The notes beneath the pieces were generated by a model. The model saw only the letters and a list, made by a program, of their open reading frames with translations. It made no database searches and was not told where the DNA came from. 64,000 nucleotides of DNA from UBA1309 sp047605645 (GTDB taxonomy: Bacteria > Bacteroidota > Bacteroidia > Bacteroidales > Dysgonomonadaceae), in contig JASGFJ010000020.1 in the NCBI GenBank assembly GCA_047605645.1, positions 24,667 to 88,666 of the forward strand. The letters are read 5' to 3'. Position numbers and translations under genes: made by a program. Every line of letters begins with the position of its first letter. Within the stretch, counting starts at the first letter, position 1. Below, piece after piece: positions 1 to 8,084 of the stretch.

Positions 1-870
1 AGAATTCACTTTCAAGACGACACCATCGGTGGCAATAGGTAGATTTTTCCGTTCTACATCCCAATACTTCAGGAAGCCGAACACTTCTTCGAGCGAATGA
101 CAGATTTTTGTTGCGTCTGATATTTTGAAACCCCACTCCTTTGCTTTTTGCAAATTACTATAATGTTCGCGGCAAGGCAGGTTGTCACCCATCATATAAT
201 AGAGATAAGAATCCAGCCTGCGCGCAGCCACAATTTTCGGATCCTGGAGTTTGAGTGTTCCGGAAGCGGCGTTGCGGGGATTTGCAAAAAGCTGTTCCTC
301 TTGCATCGCCCGTTCTTCGTTCAGTTTTTCGAACACACTCCAAGGCATCAAAATCTCACCCCGTATTTCAAAAAGAGGAGGATATCCCGTTCCCTGCAAC
401 ACCAACGGAATGCTCCGGATAGTGCGCACATTAGCGGTAACATCATCTCCCTTCACTCCGTCTCCACGCGTAACTGCTTGCTTGAGCTTACCATTCTCAT
501 ACCTGAGCGAGATGGAAGTTCCGTCGAATTTCAATTCGCAGACAATCTCAATATCGCGAGTTCCAAGCGACTTCTCTACCCGGCGATAGAATTCCGTCAC
601 CTCGCCTTCGGAGTATGTATTGGATAGTGAAAGCATCGGATAGGTATGTTTCACTTGTTTAAACGATTTGGTCAGATCACTCCCCACGCGCAAAGTGGGT
701 GAGTTCGAATCGAAATATTCGGGATGTTCTGCTTCTAAGCGAGACAAATCTTTCAGCTTCTGATCAAAGTCAAAATCACTGATTGTCGGCTCAGACAAAA
801 CATAATATTGATAGTTGTAACGATTGAGTTCTTCCCGAAGAGAACGTATTTCTTGTTCGATAGTATTCAT
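1..870 (-). CDS. ligA: NAD-dependent DNA ligase, N-terminal 290 residues (runs off the window)
   Basis: LigA seals nicks in duplex DNA using NAD+ during replication and repair. The minus-strand frame is open from the ATG at 870 to the window edge, so only the N-terminal part (Ia and adenylation domains) is visible. The start MNTIEQEIRSLREELNRYNY and the motif YYVLSEPTISDFDFD match the Ia domain. CELKFDGTSIS carries the KxDG adenylation motif with the nucleophilic lysine at about residue 114, followed by TRGDGVKGDDVTANVRTI. LigA is usually about 670 residues, so more than half lies outside. Nothing looks damaged in the visible part. An ORF of 159 codons on the opposite strand here is a shadow. 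Confidence 0.96.
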   Translation of the reverse strand, partial: MNTIEQEIRSLREELNRYNYQYYVLSEPTISDFDFDQKLKDLSRLEAEHPEYFDSNSPTLRVGSDLTKSFKQVKHTYPMLSLSNTYSEGEVTEFYRRVEKSLGTRDIEIVCELKFDGTSISLRYENGKLKQAVTRGDGVKGDDVTANVRTIRSIPLVLQGTGYPPLFEIRGEILMPWSVFEKLNEERAMQEEQLFANPRNAASGTLKLQDPKIVAARRLDSYLYYMMGDNLPCREHYSNLQKAKEWGFKISDATKICHSLEEVFGFLKYWDVERKNLPIATDGVVLKVNS

Positions 871-1209
871 ATTTCTATTTGAGATTGCGATCAAAAATAA
901 TAAAACTTTTTATAGAATAGAAAAGAAGAGAATATCTTTGAGAAAATAATAACAAACCAATCATGAAATTTCATTGCTATACTTCTCTATATTAATAAAG
1001 AACCAACAAACTTACAACAATCACAAAACTTAAATTAAGGGAAACCCGATTTCATAGATTTTCTCTTTTCGACACAACACCGTCTGTTGTTCGCCTACTT
1101 TTCATAAGGTACATTTTTCCGGAAACAATAGACATGACATGCAACAGGCTTCAAGGCACATAATAAATGATTATCAAACTATTACAATTTAAAATACTTT
1201 AAGCATCCC
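871..1209. other. Non-coding stretch upstream of ligA
   Basis: AT-rich sequence with no credible ORF on either strand. It must contain the ligA promoter on the minus strand, but I could not single out a convincing TAnnTTTG box. Confidence 0.5.
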
Positions 1210-1246
1210 GTATACAAAATAGTTCAAAAGCATTTATTTTGTATAC
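1210..1246. repeat. Perfect 12-bp inverted repeat (GTATACAAAATA / TATTTTGTATAC)
   Basis: The arms at 1210-1221 and 1235-1246 are perfect inverted copies separated by 13 bases. No U-tract follows on either strand, so a simple intrinsic terminator is unlikely. It lies 12 bases past the stop of the decayed minus-strand frame at 1259-1560. It could be a transcription-factor site or a processed RNA hairpin. Confidence 0.6.
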
Positions 1247-1258
1247 TACTGATAATTA

Positions 1259-1560
1259 TTAAGAAAAACGTTGAATGAATATCCGGATATTTTCTTTAGG
1301 CATTGTACGAAAAACATTCCCCGCAGCCACATCACCACTTGTAACCAGGTAAATATCTATTTTTTTAAATGATCCCCCTGTTGCATCCATAAATATTTCG
1401 AACCGGAATATGAGTAAAATTCGACATTCATTTTACGCCCACAAATCACATACTCTCAACGAAGCGTACATTGTCTGGCAAACGGAAACTTTCAGAAACA
1501 GATACTAAACCATCCGGATACAGACTCAAAGACATCCTTTCAATTACGACATAAATATCA
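1259..1560 (-). pseudogene. Decayed coding remnant, unknown family
   Basis: Reading the minus strand from about 1560 gives protein-like text broken by a stop and frame changes. A first piece contains MSLSLYPDGLVSVSESFRL and PDNVRFVESM then a stop. A second piece reads VEFYSYSGSKYLWM. A third, in another frame, reads SFKKIDIYLVTSGDVAAGN and ends in RIFIQRFS with a TAA at 1259-1261. Residue composition and the shared direction suggest one former gene of about 100 residues. I do not recognise the family. No promoter or start codon in frame with all pieces can be found, so it should not be expressed as an intact protein. Confidence 0.35.
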
Positions 1561-1592
1561 AGAGAAGAAATAAATAAAAAAAATTCTCCATG

Positions 1593-1639
1593 TACAAGCA
1601 AAGCCGAACACCTTGAAAAGACATCCGGCTTTGCCTGTA
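1593..1639 (-). terminator. Rho-independent terminator of the DUF5362 gene
   Basis: Inverted repeat TACAAGCAAAGCCG (1593-1606) with CGGCTTTGCCTGTA (1626-1639), one mismatch. On the minus strand it is followed by a run of T (complement of 1571-1585). It sits 22 bases past the stop of the minus-strand gene ending at 1661. Confidence 0.8.
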
Positions 1640-1660
1640 TATAGCATTTTGTAGTTAATA

Positions 1661-2131
1661 TCAGCTAACAAAGAGAAGAACCAGGGTAAATCCGAGAATC
1701 GAAATTGCAGTGAGCACCAATGCAATAATCATATAGCATCCACAGATTTTAAAGAAAGAATCCTGTTCGCCAAGTGCAGCTGTCAACATATCCGAATCTT
1801 CCGACTGAAGAGCTATATTTGCTTTCTTGCTGAATCTATGCAGATAAAACAATGGAAAGAAATAGATAACAATCAGCACAATTCCATACAAAGTATAAAA
1901 CAAAGAATTAAAGGTGGCAATCTCTTCCTGACCGGATAAATAAGCAGCCTTCTTCATAAATTGCCCTATAAACAAGAAAAACAGTAAGATAACACCCAGA
2001 GTCACATAACCTGACACAGACAGTATTTTACTCCATTTTACAATTGATTTCAACTTTATTTTAGCCAGCTCATTCAGTACCAAATCAGGAGCGACAGGAG
2101 CCGCCGGCTGAGGAGTTACTAGTTCTTCCAT
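1661..2131 (-). CDS. DUF5362-like integral membrane protein
   Basis: A 156-residue protein with a short proline-rich cytoplasmic start (MEELVTPQPAAPVAPDLVLNE) followed by three strongly hydrophobic segments, at about residues 36-58 (SVSGYVTLGVILLFFLFIG), 78-98 (LYTLYGIVLIVIYFFPLFYL) and 132-155 (CGCYMIIALVLTAISILGF). The layout and length resemble the small DUF5362 membrane proteins common in Bacteroidota, whose function is unknown. It stands alone with its own terminator and points away from comB, so it appears monocistronic. No catalytic motif is visible, and the family assignment rests on topology and remembered sequence character rather than an alignment. Confidence 0.7.
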   Translation of the reverse strand: MEELVTPQPAAPVAPDLVLNELAKIKLKSIVKWSKILSVSGYVTLGVILLFFLFIGQFMKKAAYLSGQEEIATFNSLFYTLYGIVLIVIYFFPLFYLHRFSKKANIALQSEDSDMLTAALGEQDSFFKICGCYMIIALVLTAISILGFTLVLLFVS

Positions 2132-2241
2132 AACGTGTTAATTTAAAATTTCATATTCATTTTCGTTCAGACAAAATTAATAATAAAATTATTCAGACAA
2201 AGAGGAAATTCACTAAATTCATAATAAACGGGATTTTTCTA

Positions 2242-2265
2242 TTTGGCAGGTTTTCTATACTTTTG
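2242..2265 (+). promoter_or_regulatory. Putative promoter of comB
   Basis: The box TACTTTTG at 2258-2265 fits the Bacteroidota -7 consensus TAnnTTTG and lies 21 bases before the comB ATG. The nearest TTTG upstream (2242-2245) is only 12 bases from the -7 box, shorter than usual, so the -33 element is uncertain. Confidence 0.6.
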
Positions 2266-2286
2266 CACAAAAATATTATCTATTGA

Positions 2287-3003
2287 ATGAAAGCAGATGT
2301 CTGTTTCTCTCCGGCATTATACCCGTTTTATAATGTAGACAACCGGAATACCATTGTAATTGTAGTGGATATTTTTCGTGCCACAACCACCATGTGCGCA
2401 GCTTTTCGCAACGGCGTGAAAAGCATTATTCCGGTCGCAAGTATTGAAGAGGCGCAAGCCTATAAAGCAAAAGGCTATCTTGTTGGTGCGGAGCGCAATG
2501 TAAAGCGTTGCGATTTTGCAGATTTCGGAAATTCGCCGTTCGACTACACCGCCGACAAAGTAAAAGATAAAGAGGTCGTTTTCACCACCACCAACGGTAC
2601 GCAGGCTATCGAAACAGCTGCCGGCTGTTATCGGTTAATTATTGGTGCATTTTCGAACATTACAGCCATCGCCGATTATTGCCGCGAACAGGGAAAAGAC
2701 GTAATGGTGCTGTGTTCCGGCTGGAACAACCGCTTCAATATGGAAGACACTTTGTTTGCCGGGACACTCTGCGATTACTTGCAAGATAGAGGGTTTGCCC
2801 TCGCTTCGGATGCAGCGAATGTAGCCTGTGACATGTGGAAAAATGCCAAAGGCAACATCCGGGAGTACATTGCCCGCACAGAACATATCCATCGCCTGAT
2901 GAGCAACAACCTGGCCGACTCAGTAGAGTACTGCCTGACATTCGACACGACCTCATTATTACCAATGTACGATAAAGAGAAAAAAGCGATTTTTATAGCT
3001 TAG
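2287..3003 (+). CDS. comB: 2-phosphosulfolactate phosphatase (ComB family)
   Basis: ComB hydrolyses 2-phosphosulfolactate to sulfolactate, known from coenzyme M synthesis in archaea. Bacterial homologues without coenzyme M are widespread and their physiological role is uncertain. The 238-residue length is typical. Recognisable family segments are VVDIFRATTTMCAAFRNGVK near residue 27, GAERNVKRCDFADFGNSP near 68, VVFTTTNGTQAIETAAGC near 97, VLCSGWNNRFNMEDTLFAG near 140, and the C-terminal CLTFDTTSLLPMY. The ATG at 2287 follows a good -7 box. No neighbours suggest a pathway. The product assignment is to the family; substrate specificity in this organism is inferred. Confidence 0.9.
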   Translation: MKADVCFSPALYPFYNVDNRNTIVIVVDIFRATTTMCAAFRNGVKSIIPVASIEEAQAYKAKGYLVGAERNVKRCDFADFGNSPFDYTADKVKDKEVVFTTTNGTQAIETAAGCYRLIIGAFSNITAIADYCREQGKDVMVLCSGWNNRFNMEDTLFAGTLCDYLQDRGFALASDAANVACDMWKNAKGNIREYIARTEHIHRLMSNNLADSVEYCLTFDTTSLLPMYDKEKKAIFIA

Positions 3004-3092
3004 AGAATTGTGTCTTTTCCGCTCGACTATTCTCCCGAATCCTGCAGCAACCAGCGATATTTTCGTTTTCAAACCGGAGATGCCGTCTGAAT

Positions 3093-3295
3093 TTACAGCA
3101 TTCGGGAAAATATACCCTTCTTGTTTTTCAAAAGATGCAGCGCTCCCATCCCAACAACAACTCCGACTGCAAGCGCCACTACTTTATGAGCATTGGCAAT
3201 GGTCTCATGGAGGTATGCTTGAACCCATTTACCATAAACTCATCGCAGGCAACCTGAATTATTTTATTGAATACATCTTCTTTCTTAATCTACAT
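3093..3295 (-). pseudogene. Degenerate TetR-like N-terminal region
   Basis: On the minus strand one frame reads KKEDVFNKIIQVACDEFMV then NGFKHTSM, which looks like the first helix and turn of a TetR-family DNA-binding domain. A change of frame then gives ETIANAHKVVALAVGVVVG followed by GALHLLKNKKGIFSRML and a stop at 3093-3095, resembling the end of a TetR recognition region (GALYYYFKNKEGIF type). A TAG lies directly before KKED, so no start codon remains, and everything after the DNA-binding domain is missing. It is a broken remnant with at least one frameshift. The second half could instead be an unrelated hydrophobic peptide. Confidence 0.4.
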
Positions 3296-3430
3296 AAACG
3301 AACATCGTTCTTTTTTATACGAGATAATAAGAATTAACAACAGTATTCAATCTGTAAAAATGATGATTTTGAGGAGTTCAGATACTTAATAAAAAGGATA
3401 AAGGAGAATAAAATGGTAGCTATAAAAACA

Positions 3431-3925
3431 TCAACAATATAGATATCTTTCTTTCGCCTTTTCGAGTCTTTCTTTGTAAAATTTAATGGTAATAAAATCA
3501 GGGAGGCGCTGGCCCTGATATTGTTTATTCATTTTCGCATTATTCAAAAGGAATGTGGTATCAATATCAAATCTCTTCAAGCATGCCAAACATTCTTCTC
3601 TGAATGCTTGCTTTTTATGATGCTTCGGTTGGTTCAATATATAATTTATCACATCCTTTATTTGTGTTTTTGAATAGGTAAATGCGCCACAGTCAGGCAG
3701 CCGTTTGAATTTTCCAGAAAGCTATTTACGTTGTTCAATCCGGTTGGAAGAACAGAATTTCATACGTTCCGTAATTTTTGAAACGGATATCACCGGATGT
3801 AGCATTATTAGTATACAGACATGATTCGGCTTACAATAGATGGCTAAAGGTTGAGACCTATTTCCTTACATTATGCCACAAATATATTTCTGCAATTCGT
3901 TCTGAAAGTTCTCTGAGACGAGATT
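3431..3925 (-). pseudogene. Decayed IS200/REP-associated (RAYT, Y1) transposase
   Basis: Minus-strand translation gives NLVSENFQNELQKYICGIM, a stop, GNRSQPLAIYCKPNHVCILI, then MLHPVISVSKITERMKFCS, a stop, and LSGKFKRLPDCGAFTYSKTQ running into the 73-codon open part VINYILNQPKHHKKQAFREE. This is the order of an IS200-like Y1 transposase: the CKPDHVHIL histidine pair, the GAFTYSKSQ segment carrying the catalytic Tyr, and YILNQPxHHKKxxFREE. The second histidine of HxH is Cys here, and two in-frame stops interrupt the gene. It is therefore inactive. The short open frame starting at a GTG (3652) should not be annotated as a separate gene. Confidence 0.75.
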
Positions 3926-4030
3926 AAAACACCTTCGTATCCTAAAACGATTTGGATATATATTTGTGTATAGGCATTTGCCATTCGAAAGCACGCAAGG
4001 CTATGCGGCTAAAAGAAATCATTGTCGATA

Positions 4031-4100
4031 AAAAAACAAGCAAGTCTCTTTCTTATTTATAAATCAAAATCACAGATCTACAAACGGCGAGTAAGAGACT
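4031..4100 (-). terminator. Possible terminator of the rplY-pth-hslR operon
   Basis: Eight-base inverted repeat AGTCTCTT (4043-4050) with AAGAGACT (4093-4100), long loop. On the minus strand it is followed by a T run (complement of 4030-4036). The long loop makes the call weak. Confidence 0.35.
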
Positions 4101-4139
4101 GGACTACGCCCCTAAGCTATTTGTGACTTAATGCCTCCT

Positions 4140-4562
4140 TCAATCTTCGCCATTGAAATCAAAGTCAAAATCGAAGCTATCGCCTGTCACATCAGACGAG
4201 AACTGCTCCAATTCACGGCGATCTTTTTTGGTCGGCCTTCCCAATCCTCTGGCTCTGTCTACAAAGCCACTAAGTTTGTTTAGTTCAAGAATTTCGTACT
4301 GATCGGCAGTAGTGACATCTTTCAAAAAACTGGAAACGAGCTTTGCTCCCATCCTCTTGTCCGTCAATGCCAGCACCTCAAAGGAGTATGTGATCGGCGG
4401 TTTGCGAATTTGAATAACATCGCCCACGCGAATCATTTTCGATGATTTCACAGAGATACCTTTTATCATTACCCGCCCTTTGGAGCATGCTTCGGAAGCA
4501 ACGGAACGCGTTTTAAACACACGCACCGCCCACAACCATTTGTCGATTCTCACGTCTTCCAT
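4140..4562 (-). CDS. hslR: S4-domain RNA-binding protein (Hsp15/HslR family)
   Basis: A 140-residue protein beginning MEDVRIDKWLWAVRVFKTRS, the typical S4 RNA-binding domain (residues 4-65) of Hsp15. In E. coli Hsp15 binds free 50S subunits carrying nascent chains and helps recycle stalled ribosomes. The family sequence continues through GRVMIKGISVKSSKMIRVGD and the basic RARGLGRPTKKDRRELEQF region. The acidic tail DSFDFDFDFNGED is unusual in composition but common at variable C-termini. It is the last gene of a three-gene minus-strand group with pth (22 bases upstream) and rplY, all translation factors. Confidence 0.9.
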   Translation of the reverse strand: MEDVRIDKWLWAVRVFKTRSVASEACSKGRVMIKGISVKSSKMIRVGDVIQIRKPPITYSFEVLALTDKRMGAKLVSSFLKDVTTADQYEILELNKLSGFVDRARGLGRPTKKDRRELEQFSSDVTGDSFDFDFDFNGED

Positions 4563-4584
4563 AGTTGTCTTCTTTCTTTGAAAT

Positions 4585-5148
4585 TTATTTATTATTGTAC
4601 TGATTCATTGTGTGCTGAATGCCTGCCAGACAGAAATCGGCAATAATCTTACCACACATTTCCAGTTTCGCAGGTAGAGCAGCTTCGTCTTCTTCAGAAA
4701 AAGTACCCAGCACGAAATCGATCTGCCCTCCTTTAGGAAAGTCATTCCCAATACCAAAACGCAGACGAGAGTAATTCTGTGTAGCGAGAATTTGCTGAAT
4801 ATGTTTCAGGCCGTTATGCCCGGCATCACTTCCTTTTCCTTTCAGACGGAGAGTTCCAAAAGGCAAAGCCAAATCATCTACAACAACCAGCAGGTTTTCT
4901 ACCGGAATATTTTCTTTCTGCATCCAGTAACGGACCGCATTTCCACTCAGATTCATATAGGTAGAAGGTTTCAGTAATACGAGTGTGCGCCCTTTCACCT
5001 TCATTTCGGCTACTTCGCCATAACGTTTGTCTTCAAAAACAAGATTGGACGCCTTAGCTAAAGCGTCCAATACCCGGAATCCTATGTTGTGTCTTGTATA
5101 TCGGTATTCAGCACCGATGTTTCCAAGGCCTACAATCAAGTATTTCAT
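4585..5148 (-). CDS. pth: Peptidyl-tRNA hydrolase
   Basis: Pth releases tRNA from peptidyl-tRNA that drops off ribosomes. The 187-residue protein has the family motifs and catalytic residues in place: GLGNIGAEYRYTRHNIGF with Asn10 and His20, PSTYMNLSGNAV around residue 61, VVVDDLALPFG with the conserved Asp near 92, and SDAGHNGLKHI with Asn112. It ends with a short unconserved tail. It lies between rplY (48 bases upstream) and hslR on the same strand, the common rplY-pth pairing in many bacteria, so the three are probably co-transcribed. Confidence 0.97.
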   Translation of the reverse strand: MKYLIVGLGNIGAEYRYTRHNIGFRVLDALAKASNLVFEDKRYGEVAEMKVKGRTLVLLKPSTYMNLSGNAVRYWMQKENIPVENLLVVVDDLALPFGTLRLKGKGSDAGHNGLKHIQQILATQNYSRLRFGIGNDFPKGGQIDFVLGTFSEEDEAALPAKLEMCGKIIADFCLAGIQHTMNQYNNK

Positions 5149-5196
5149 TTGTCAGGTTTTTTTTAAATGTAACCCAGATTAGCTGTCCGGCTAAGA

Positions 5197-5775
5197 TTAT
5201 TTACCTTTAGCAGCAGCTCCACGTGCAGCACGAGTCAATTGAACACGACATACAACAGCATTCTTTGCGTTCAGCAATTCAATGTTATCAAAGCTCAATT
5301 GGCCAACCTGAACAGATTTTCCAAGAGCTAAAGAAGTAACATCGACATGCAATTTTTCAGGAACATTGCTGTAAAGTGCTTTCACTTTCAGTTTACGAGT
5401 ATCCAATGATAATTTACCACCGGCTTTCACCCCTTCAGCCAAACCGTCAAGTACAACAGGTACTTCAATAACGATAGCTTTGTCTTCGAATACCTGAAGG
5501 AAATCGATGTGAAGAAGTTCGTCTGTTACCGGATGGAATTGAAGGTCTTTCAAGATTGCTTTGCAAGCTTTGCCGTCAATAGTAAGATCTACTACGAAAA
5601 TTTCCGGAGAATAGATCAATTTACGAACATCACCAAATTTTACAGAGAAGTGAGTTGCCGTTTTGTCTTCGTTACCATAGATAACAGCAGGAACAGCTCC
5701 TTCTTTACGCAATGCTTTTGTTGCTTTTTTGCCAAGATCATCTCTCAATGAACCGCTTAGACTAAATACTTTCAT
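5197..5775 (-). CDS. rplY: 50S ribosomal protein L25 (general stress protein Ctc type)
   Basis: L25 binds 5S rRNA in the large subunit. The 192-residue protein is the long CTC-type with the N-terminal 5S-binding domain (about residues 1-92; LRKEGAVPAVIYGNED, DLQFHPVTDELLHIDFLQV) and a C-terminal beta domain (VPVVLDGLAEGVKAGGKLS, VTSLALGKSVQVGQL), ending in an Ala/Lys-rich tail. It is the first gene of the minus-strand rplY-pth-hslR group. The ATG at 5775 is preceded by an A/T-rich leader without a Shine-Dalgarno sequence, normal for Bacteroidota. Confidence 0.96.
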   Translation of the reverse strand: MKVFSLSGSLRDDLGKKATKALRKEGAVPAVIYGNEDKTATHFSVKFGDVRKLIYSPEIFVVDLTIDGKACKAILKDLQFHPVTDELLHIDFLQVFEDKAIVIEVPVVLDGLAEGVKAGGKLSLDTRKLKVKALYSNVPEKLHVDVTSLALGKSVQVGQLSFDNIELLNAKNAVVCRVQLTRAARGAAAKGK

Positions 5776-6026
5776 TTTTTTTAATTAATGTGTTACTCAA
5801 AATTTAGGGATATTGCTTCCTAATTTCCCATCACACGGGTTTCAAAAAGCGGGGCAAAGATAAGAATTATTTCTTAAATTCCTATCCTCCAGCAGAATAT
5901 TTTCGGGAGATAAAGCCTTTCAAAAAGGCATACGGGCAAAAACAAGATCCTCGAAAGGTTCCAAAGGAAACACTTATAAAAGCGGCTCCCGAATCATACC
6001 GTCAGAGCCATCTTCAGCAAAACGAA

Positions 6027-6719
6027 TTACGGCATCAAACCTTCGTCACTAAAACTCAAGTATCTATTTCCGGCAACAATAATATGGTCGAGCAGCTTGA
6101 TATCAAGCACTTCTCCGGCACGGGCTACTTTTTGAGTCACAGCCCGATCTTCATCGCTCGCCTGCAACTTACCGGAAGGATGATTATGCCCCAGAATCAA
6201 TCCGCAGGCAAGACTTTCAACCGCTTCTTTCATCAGCACACGCACATCTACCACGGAGGCATGAATTCCGCCTTTACTAAGCTGAAATTTCTTAATGATT
6301 TTATTAGAACGGTTCAAAAAGAGCCCCCACACCTCTTCGTGTTTCAGATCGGACAGAATAGGATAAAAAGCATGAAAGGCATCTCTACTGGAGGATATCT
6401 GTGGAACCTCCAGCACCTCCGATTGTTGCCGGCGTTTCCCTAGCTCCATCGCGGCGGCAATTGTAATGGCTTTGGCTTCACCTATCCCTTTGAAAGAAGA
6501 GACCAGCTCTTTGATAGAGAATTGCCCCAGTTTATTTAGATTATTATCTGCGCGGTGAAGAATGCGTTGCGCCAGTTCCACCACAGTTTCCTCCCTGCTT
6601 CCCGAACCAATCAGAATAGCCAGTAATTCAGCGTCAGTCAATGCCGACGCTCCTCGTAACATTAGTTTTTCACGGGGACGATCTTCTTCCGCCCATTTTT
6701 TCACAGCAAGTTTTTCCAT
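6027..6719 (-). CDS. radC: RadC family JAB/MPN-domain protein
   Basis: The 230-residue protein starts with a UPF0758 helix-hairpin-helix part (RPREKLMLRGASALTDAELL, AILIGSG, FKGIGEAKAITIAAAMELG) and continues into the JAB domain (about residues 105-230). The zinc ligands are present in LGHNHPSGKLQASDEDR (HxHPxG with downstream Asp). The biochemical role of RadC is unsettled; a direct repair role has been questioned. It is downstream of efp on the same strand but separated by a strong hairpin terminator. After its stop the minus strand reads VIRFAEDGSDGMIREPLL then a stop, which may be trailing debris. Confidence 0.93.
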   Translation of the reverse strand: MEKLAVKKWAEEDRPREKLMLRGASALTDAELLAILIGSGSREETVVELAQRILHRADNNLNKLGQFSIKELVSSFKGIGEAKAITIAAAMELGKRRQQSEVLEVPQISSSRDAFHAFYPILSDLKHEEVWGLFLNRSNKIIKKFQLSKGGIHASVVDVRVLMKEAVESLACGLILGHNHPSGKLQASDEDRAVTQKVARAGEVLDIKLLDHIIVAGNRYLSFSDEGLMP

Positions 6720-6730
6720 CCCCTAAAATA

Positions 6731-6773
6731 CGAAAAAAGAGAAATGTCCGGTGAAGGAATTTCTCTTTTTTCG
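6731..6773 (-). terminator. Strong hairpin terminator between efp and radC
   Basis: Perfect arms CGAAAAAAGAGAAAT (6731-6745) and ATTTCTCTTTTTTCG (6759-6773). The T-rich 3' arm forms the U tract for efp on the minus strand. It is 45 bases past the efp stop. Confidence 0.85.
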
Positions 6774-6817
6774 CGAAGCAAATATTATTTTAACAAACTA
6801 ATATTTCAAAAGAATCA

Positions 6818-7384
6818 TTAGTTTCTTACACGTTCGATATAACTACCTGTACGAGTATCTATTTTAATTTTTTCTCCTGCATTTATAAACAACGGTACGC
6901 GAACTTCAGCACCGGTCTCTACTGTTGCAGGTTTCAGTGTATTGGTGGCAGTATCTCCTTTGATACCCGGCTCAGTGTAAGTAATTTCCAAGACAACGTT
7001 CTGAGGAAGCTCCGCAGTTAACACTGTTTCGGATTCAGCATGCACTTGTACTTCCACATGATCGCCTTCTTTCAGAAAAGCAACTCCTTCAATCAAATCG
7101 CCTTGAATCGAAATTTGTTCGAAAGTCTCTGTGTTCATGAAATTATATCCCATATCATCTTTATACAAGAACTGATACGGACGGCGCTCAATACGTACTT
7201 CATCCAATTTCACCCCGGCATTGAATGTTCTGTCAATCACGCGTCCTGAGGTAACATTTCTCAATTTTGTACGAACAAAAGCAGCACCTTTACCAGGTTT
7301 TACATGAAGGAATTCTATCACGAAATAATATTGTCCATCCATATCGATGCACATGCCGTTGCGGATATCTGCAGTAGTTGCCAT
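6818..7384 (-). CDS. efp: Translation elongation factor P
   Basis: EF-P enters the ribosomal E site and relieves stalling at polyproline. Length 188 is standard. The KOW-like domain I carries the tip loop HVKPGKGAAF with Lys32, the residue modified in many bacteria; domains II (GYNFMNTETFEQISI) and III (the NTLKPATVETGAEVRVPLFI segment and TRTGSYIERV) are complete. No modification enzyme gene is nearby. A good promoter lies 72-101 bases upstream and a strong terminator follows, so efp looks monocistronic. Confidence 0.97.
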   Translation of the reverse strand: MATTADIRNGMCIDMDGQYYFVIEFLHVKPGKGAAFVRTKLRNVTSGRVIDRTFNAGVKLDEVRIERRPYQFLYKDDMGYNFMNTETFEQISIQGDLIEGVAFLKEGDHVEVQVHAESETVLTAELPQNVVLEITYTEPGIKGDTATNTLKPATVETGAEVRVPLFINAGEKIKIDTRTGSYIERVRN

Positions 7385-7410
7385 GAATTTTTTTAATGTA
7401 ATTTATATTA

Positions 7411-7862
7411 TTGATGTGCAGGCCGAAAAAAAAGAGCCTTTTACGAAATTTTGCACAAAAATAGTGCTTTTTCTACGAAAACAAAAATTTATTTTCTCTT
7501 TAAATGATTGTTTTTTAATTTATGACTGAATTAATCCCTGAAGGATAATCGGGATAAGGATGCAATCATATATAACTGGAATTTCGCTTAAGAGAAAGTA
7601 AAACCGGTTGGTTCGAAACGGAAAGTTATCGTGATTCGCCGTGCCAAAGGAGACAAATTGGTCGAGGACTTATCCTAAAAAGAGAATTAAATGAAAGTAT
7701 CAGAATACTGCTCTGACTGGATTTAGAAGTGAGAGGGCGTAAGTTTTCGAAAAAAATAGGAGACCATACAGACCGTGTAACCAAACAAATCCGACTGTCG
7801 GGTATTTTAGCCGGTTAATAGTGACAATTATACAACTATTATTTTAGCCTGCACATCAATTG
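7411..7862. repeat. Segment bounded by a 14-bp inverted repeat, containing coding debris
   Basis: ATTGATGTGCAGGC at 7411-7424 recurs inverted at 7849-7862. The inner 3' part (about 7560-7825) holds protein-like text on the plus strand, such as KPVGSKRKVIVIRRAKGDK then LVEDLS and a stop, later KFSKKIGDHTDRVTKQIRLS. The outer right copy coincides with the premature end of the ATPase gene at 7839-8084. These facts fit a decayed small mobile element. The efp promoter lies inside its left part, which argues that either the element supplied that promoter or the repeat arose another way. Confidence 0.35.
7456..7485 (-). promoter_or_regulatory. Promoter of efp
   Basis: On the minus strand TTTG (complement of 7482-7485), an 18-base spacer, then TATTTTTG (complement of 7456-7463) match the Bacteroidota -33/-7 consensus TTTG and TAnnTTTG. 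Confidence 0.75.
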
Positions 7863-8084
7863 ATTTTTCAATCTATTTCTCCGCTCAAACCATCTTTTGT
7901 CATACTCCCCTCTGACCAATGCTTTTTCTATCCACATAAATAAAGATATTAACTTAGCAATAGTGCTTTTACCAGAACCTTGATTCCCGATAAAAAGAGT
8001 AACTTTTTTAATATCAAGCCAACCGTTATTATCTTGAAGCCCATCTTTAATAGGGCCAAAGTTTTTTATTTTTATTCTACCCAT
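7839..8084 (-). pseudogene. Truncated AAA-family ATPase (N-terminal 81 residues)
   Basis: The frame MGRIKIKNFGPIKDG then VTLFIGNQGSGKSTIAKLIS contains a perfect Walker A (GNQGSGKST) in the context of an AAA ATPase that starts with an RxxNFGPI strand, like OLD/SMC-type overcoming-lysogenization or abortive-infection ATPases. Such proteins run to several hundred residues with Walker B and signature motifs. Here the frame stops after residue 81 inside the inverted repeat at 7849-7862. It therefore looks cut by an insertion or rearrangement. A functional short ATPase is very unlikely. Confidence 0.7.

Noticed and set aside
148..627. Plus-strand open frames of 159 and 112 codons
   Set aside because: They lie opposite the clearly coding ligA frame and have no recognisable motifs.
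3008..3337. 109-codon plus-strand ORF after comB
   Set aside because: Protein-like text is on the opposite strand (TetR-like remnant); this frame has no domain character.
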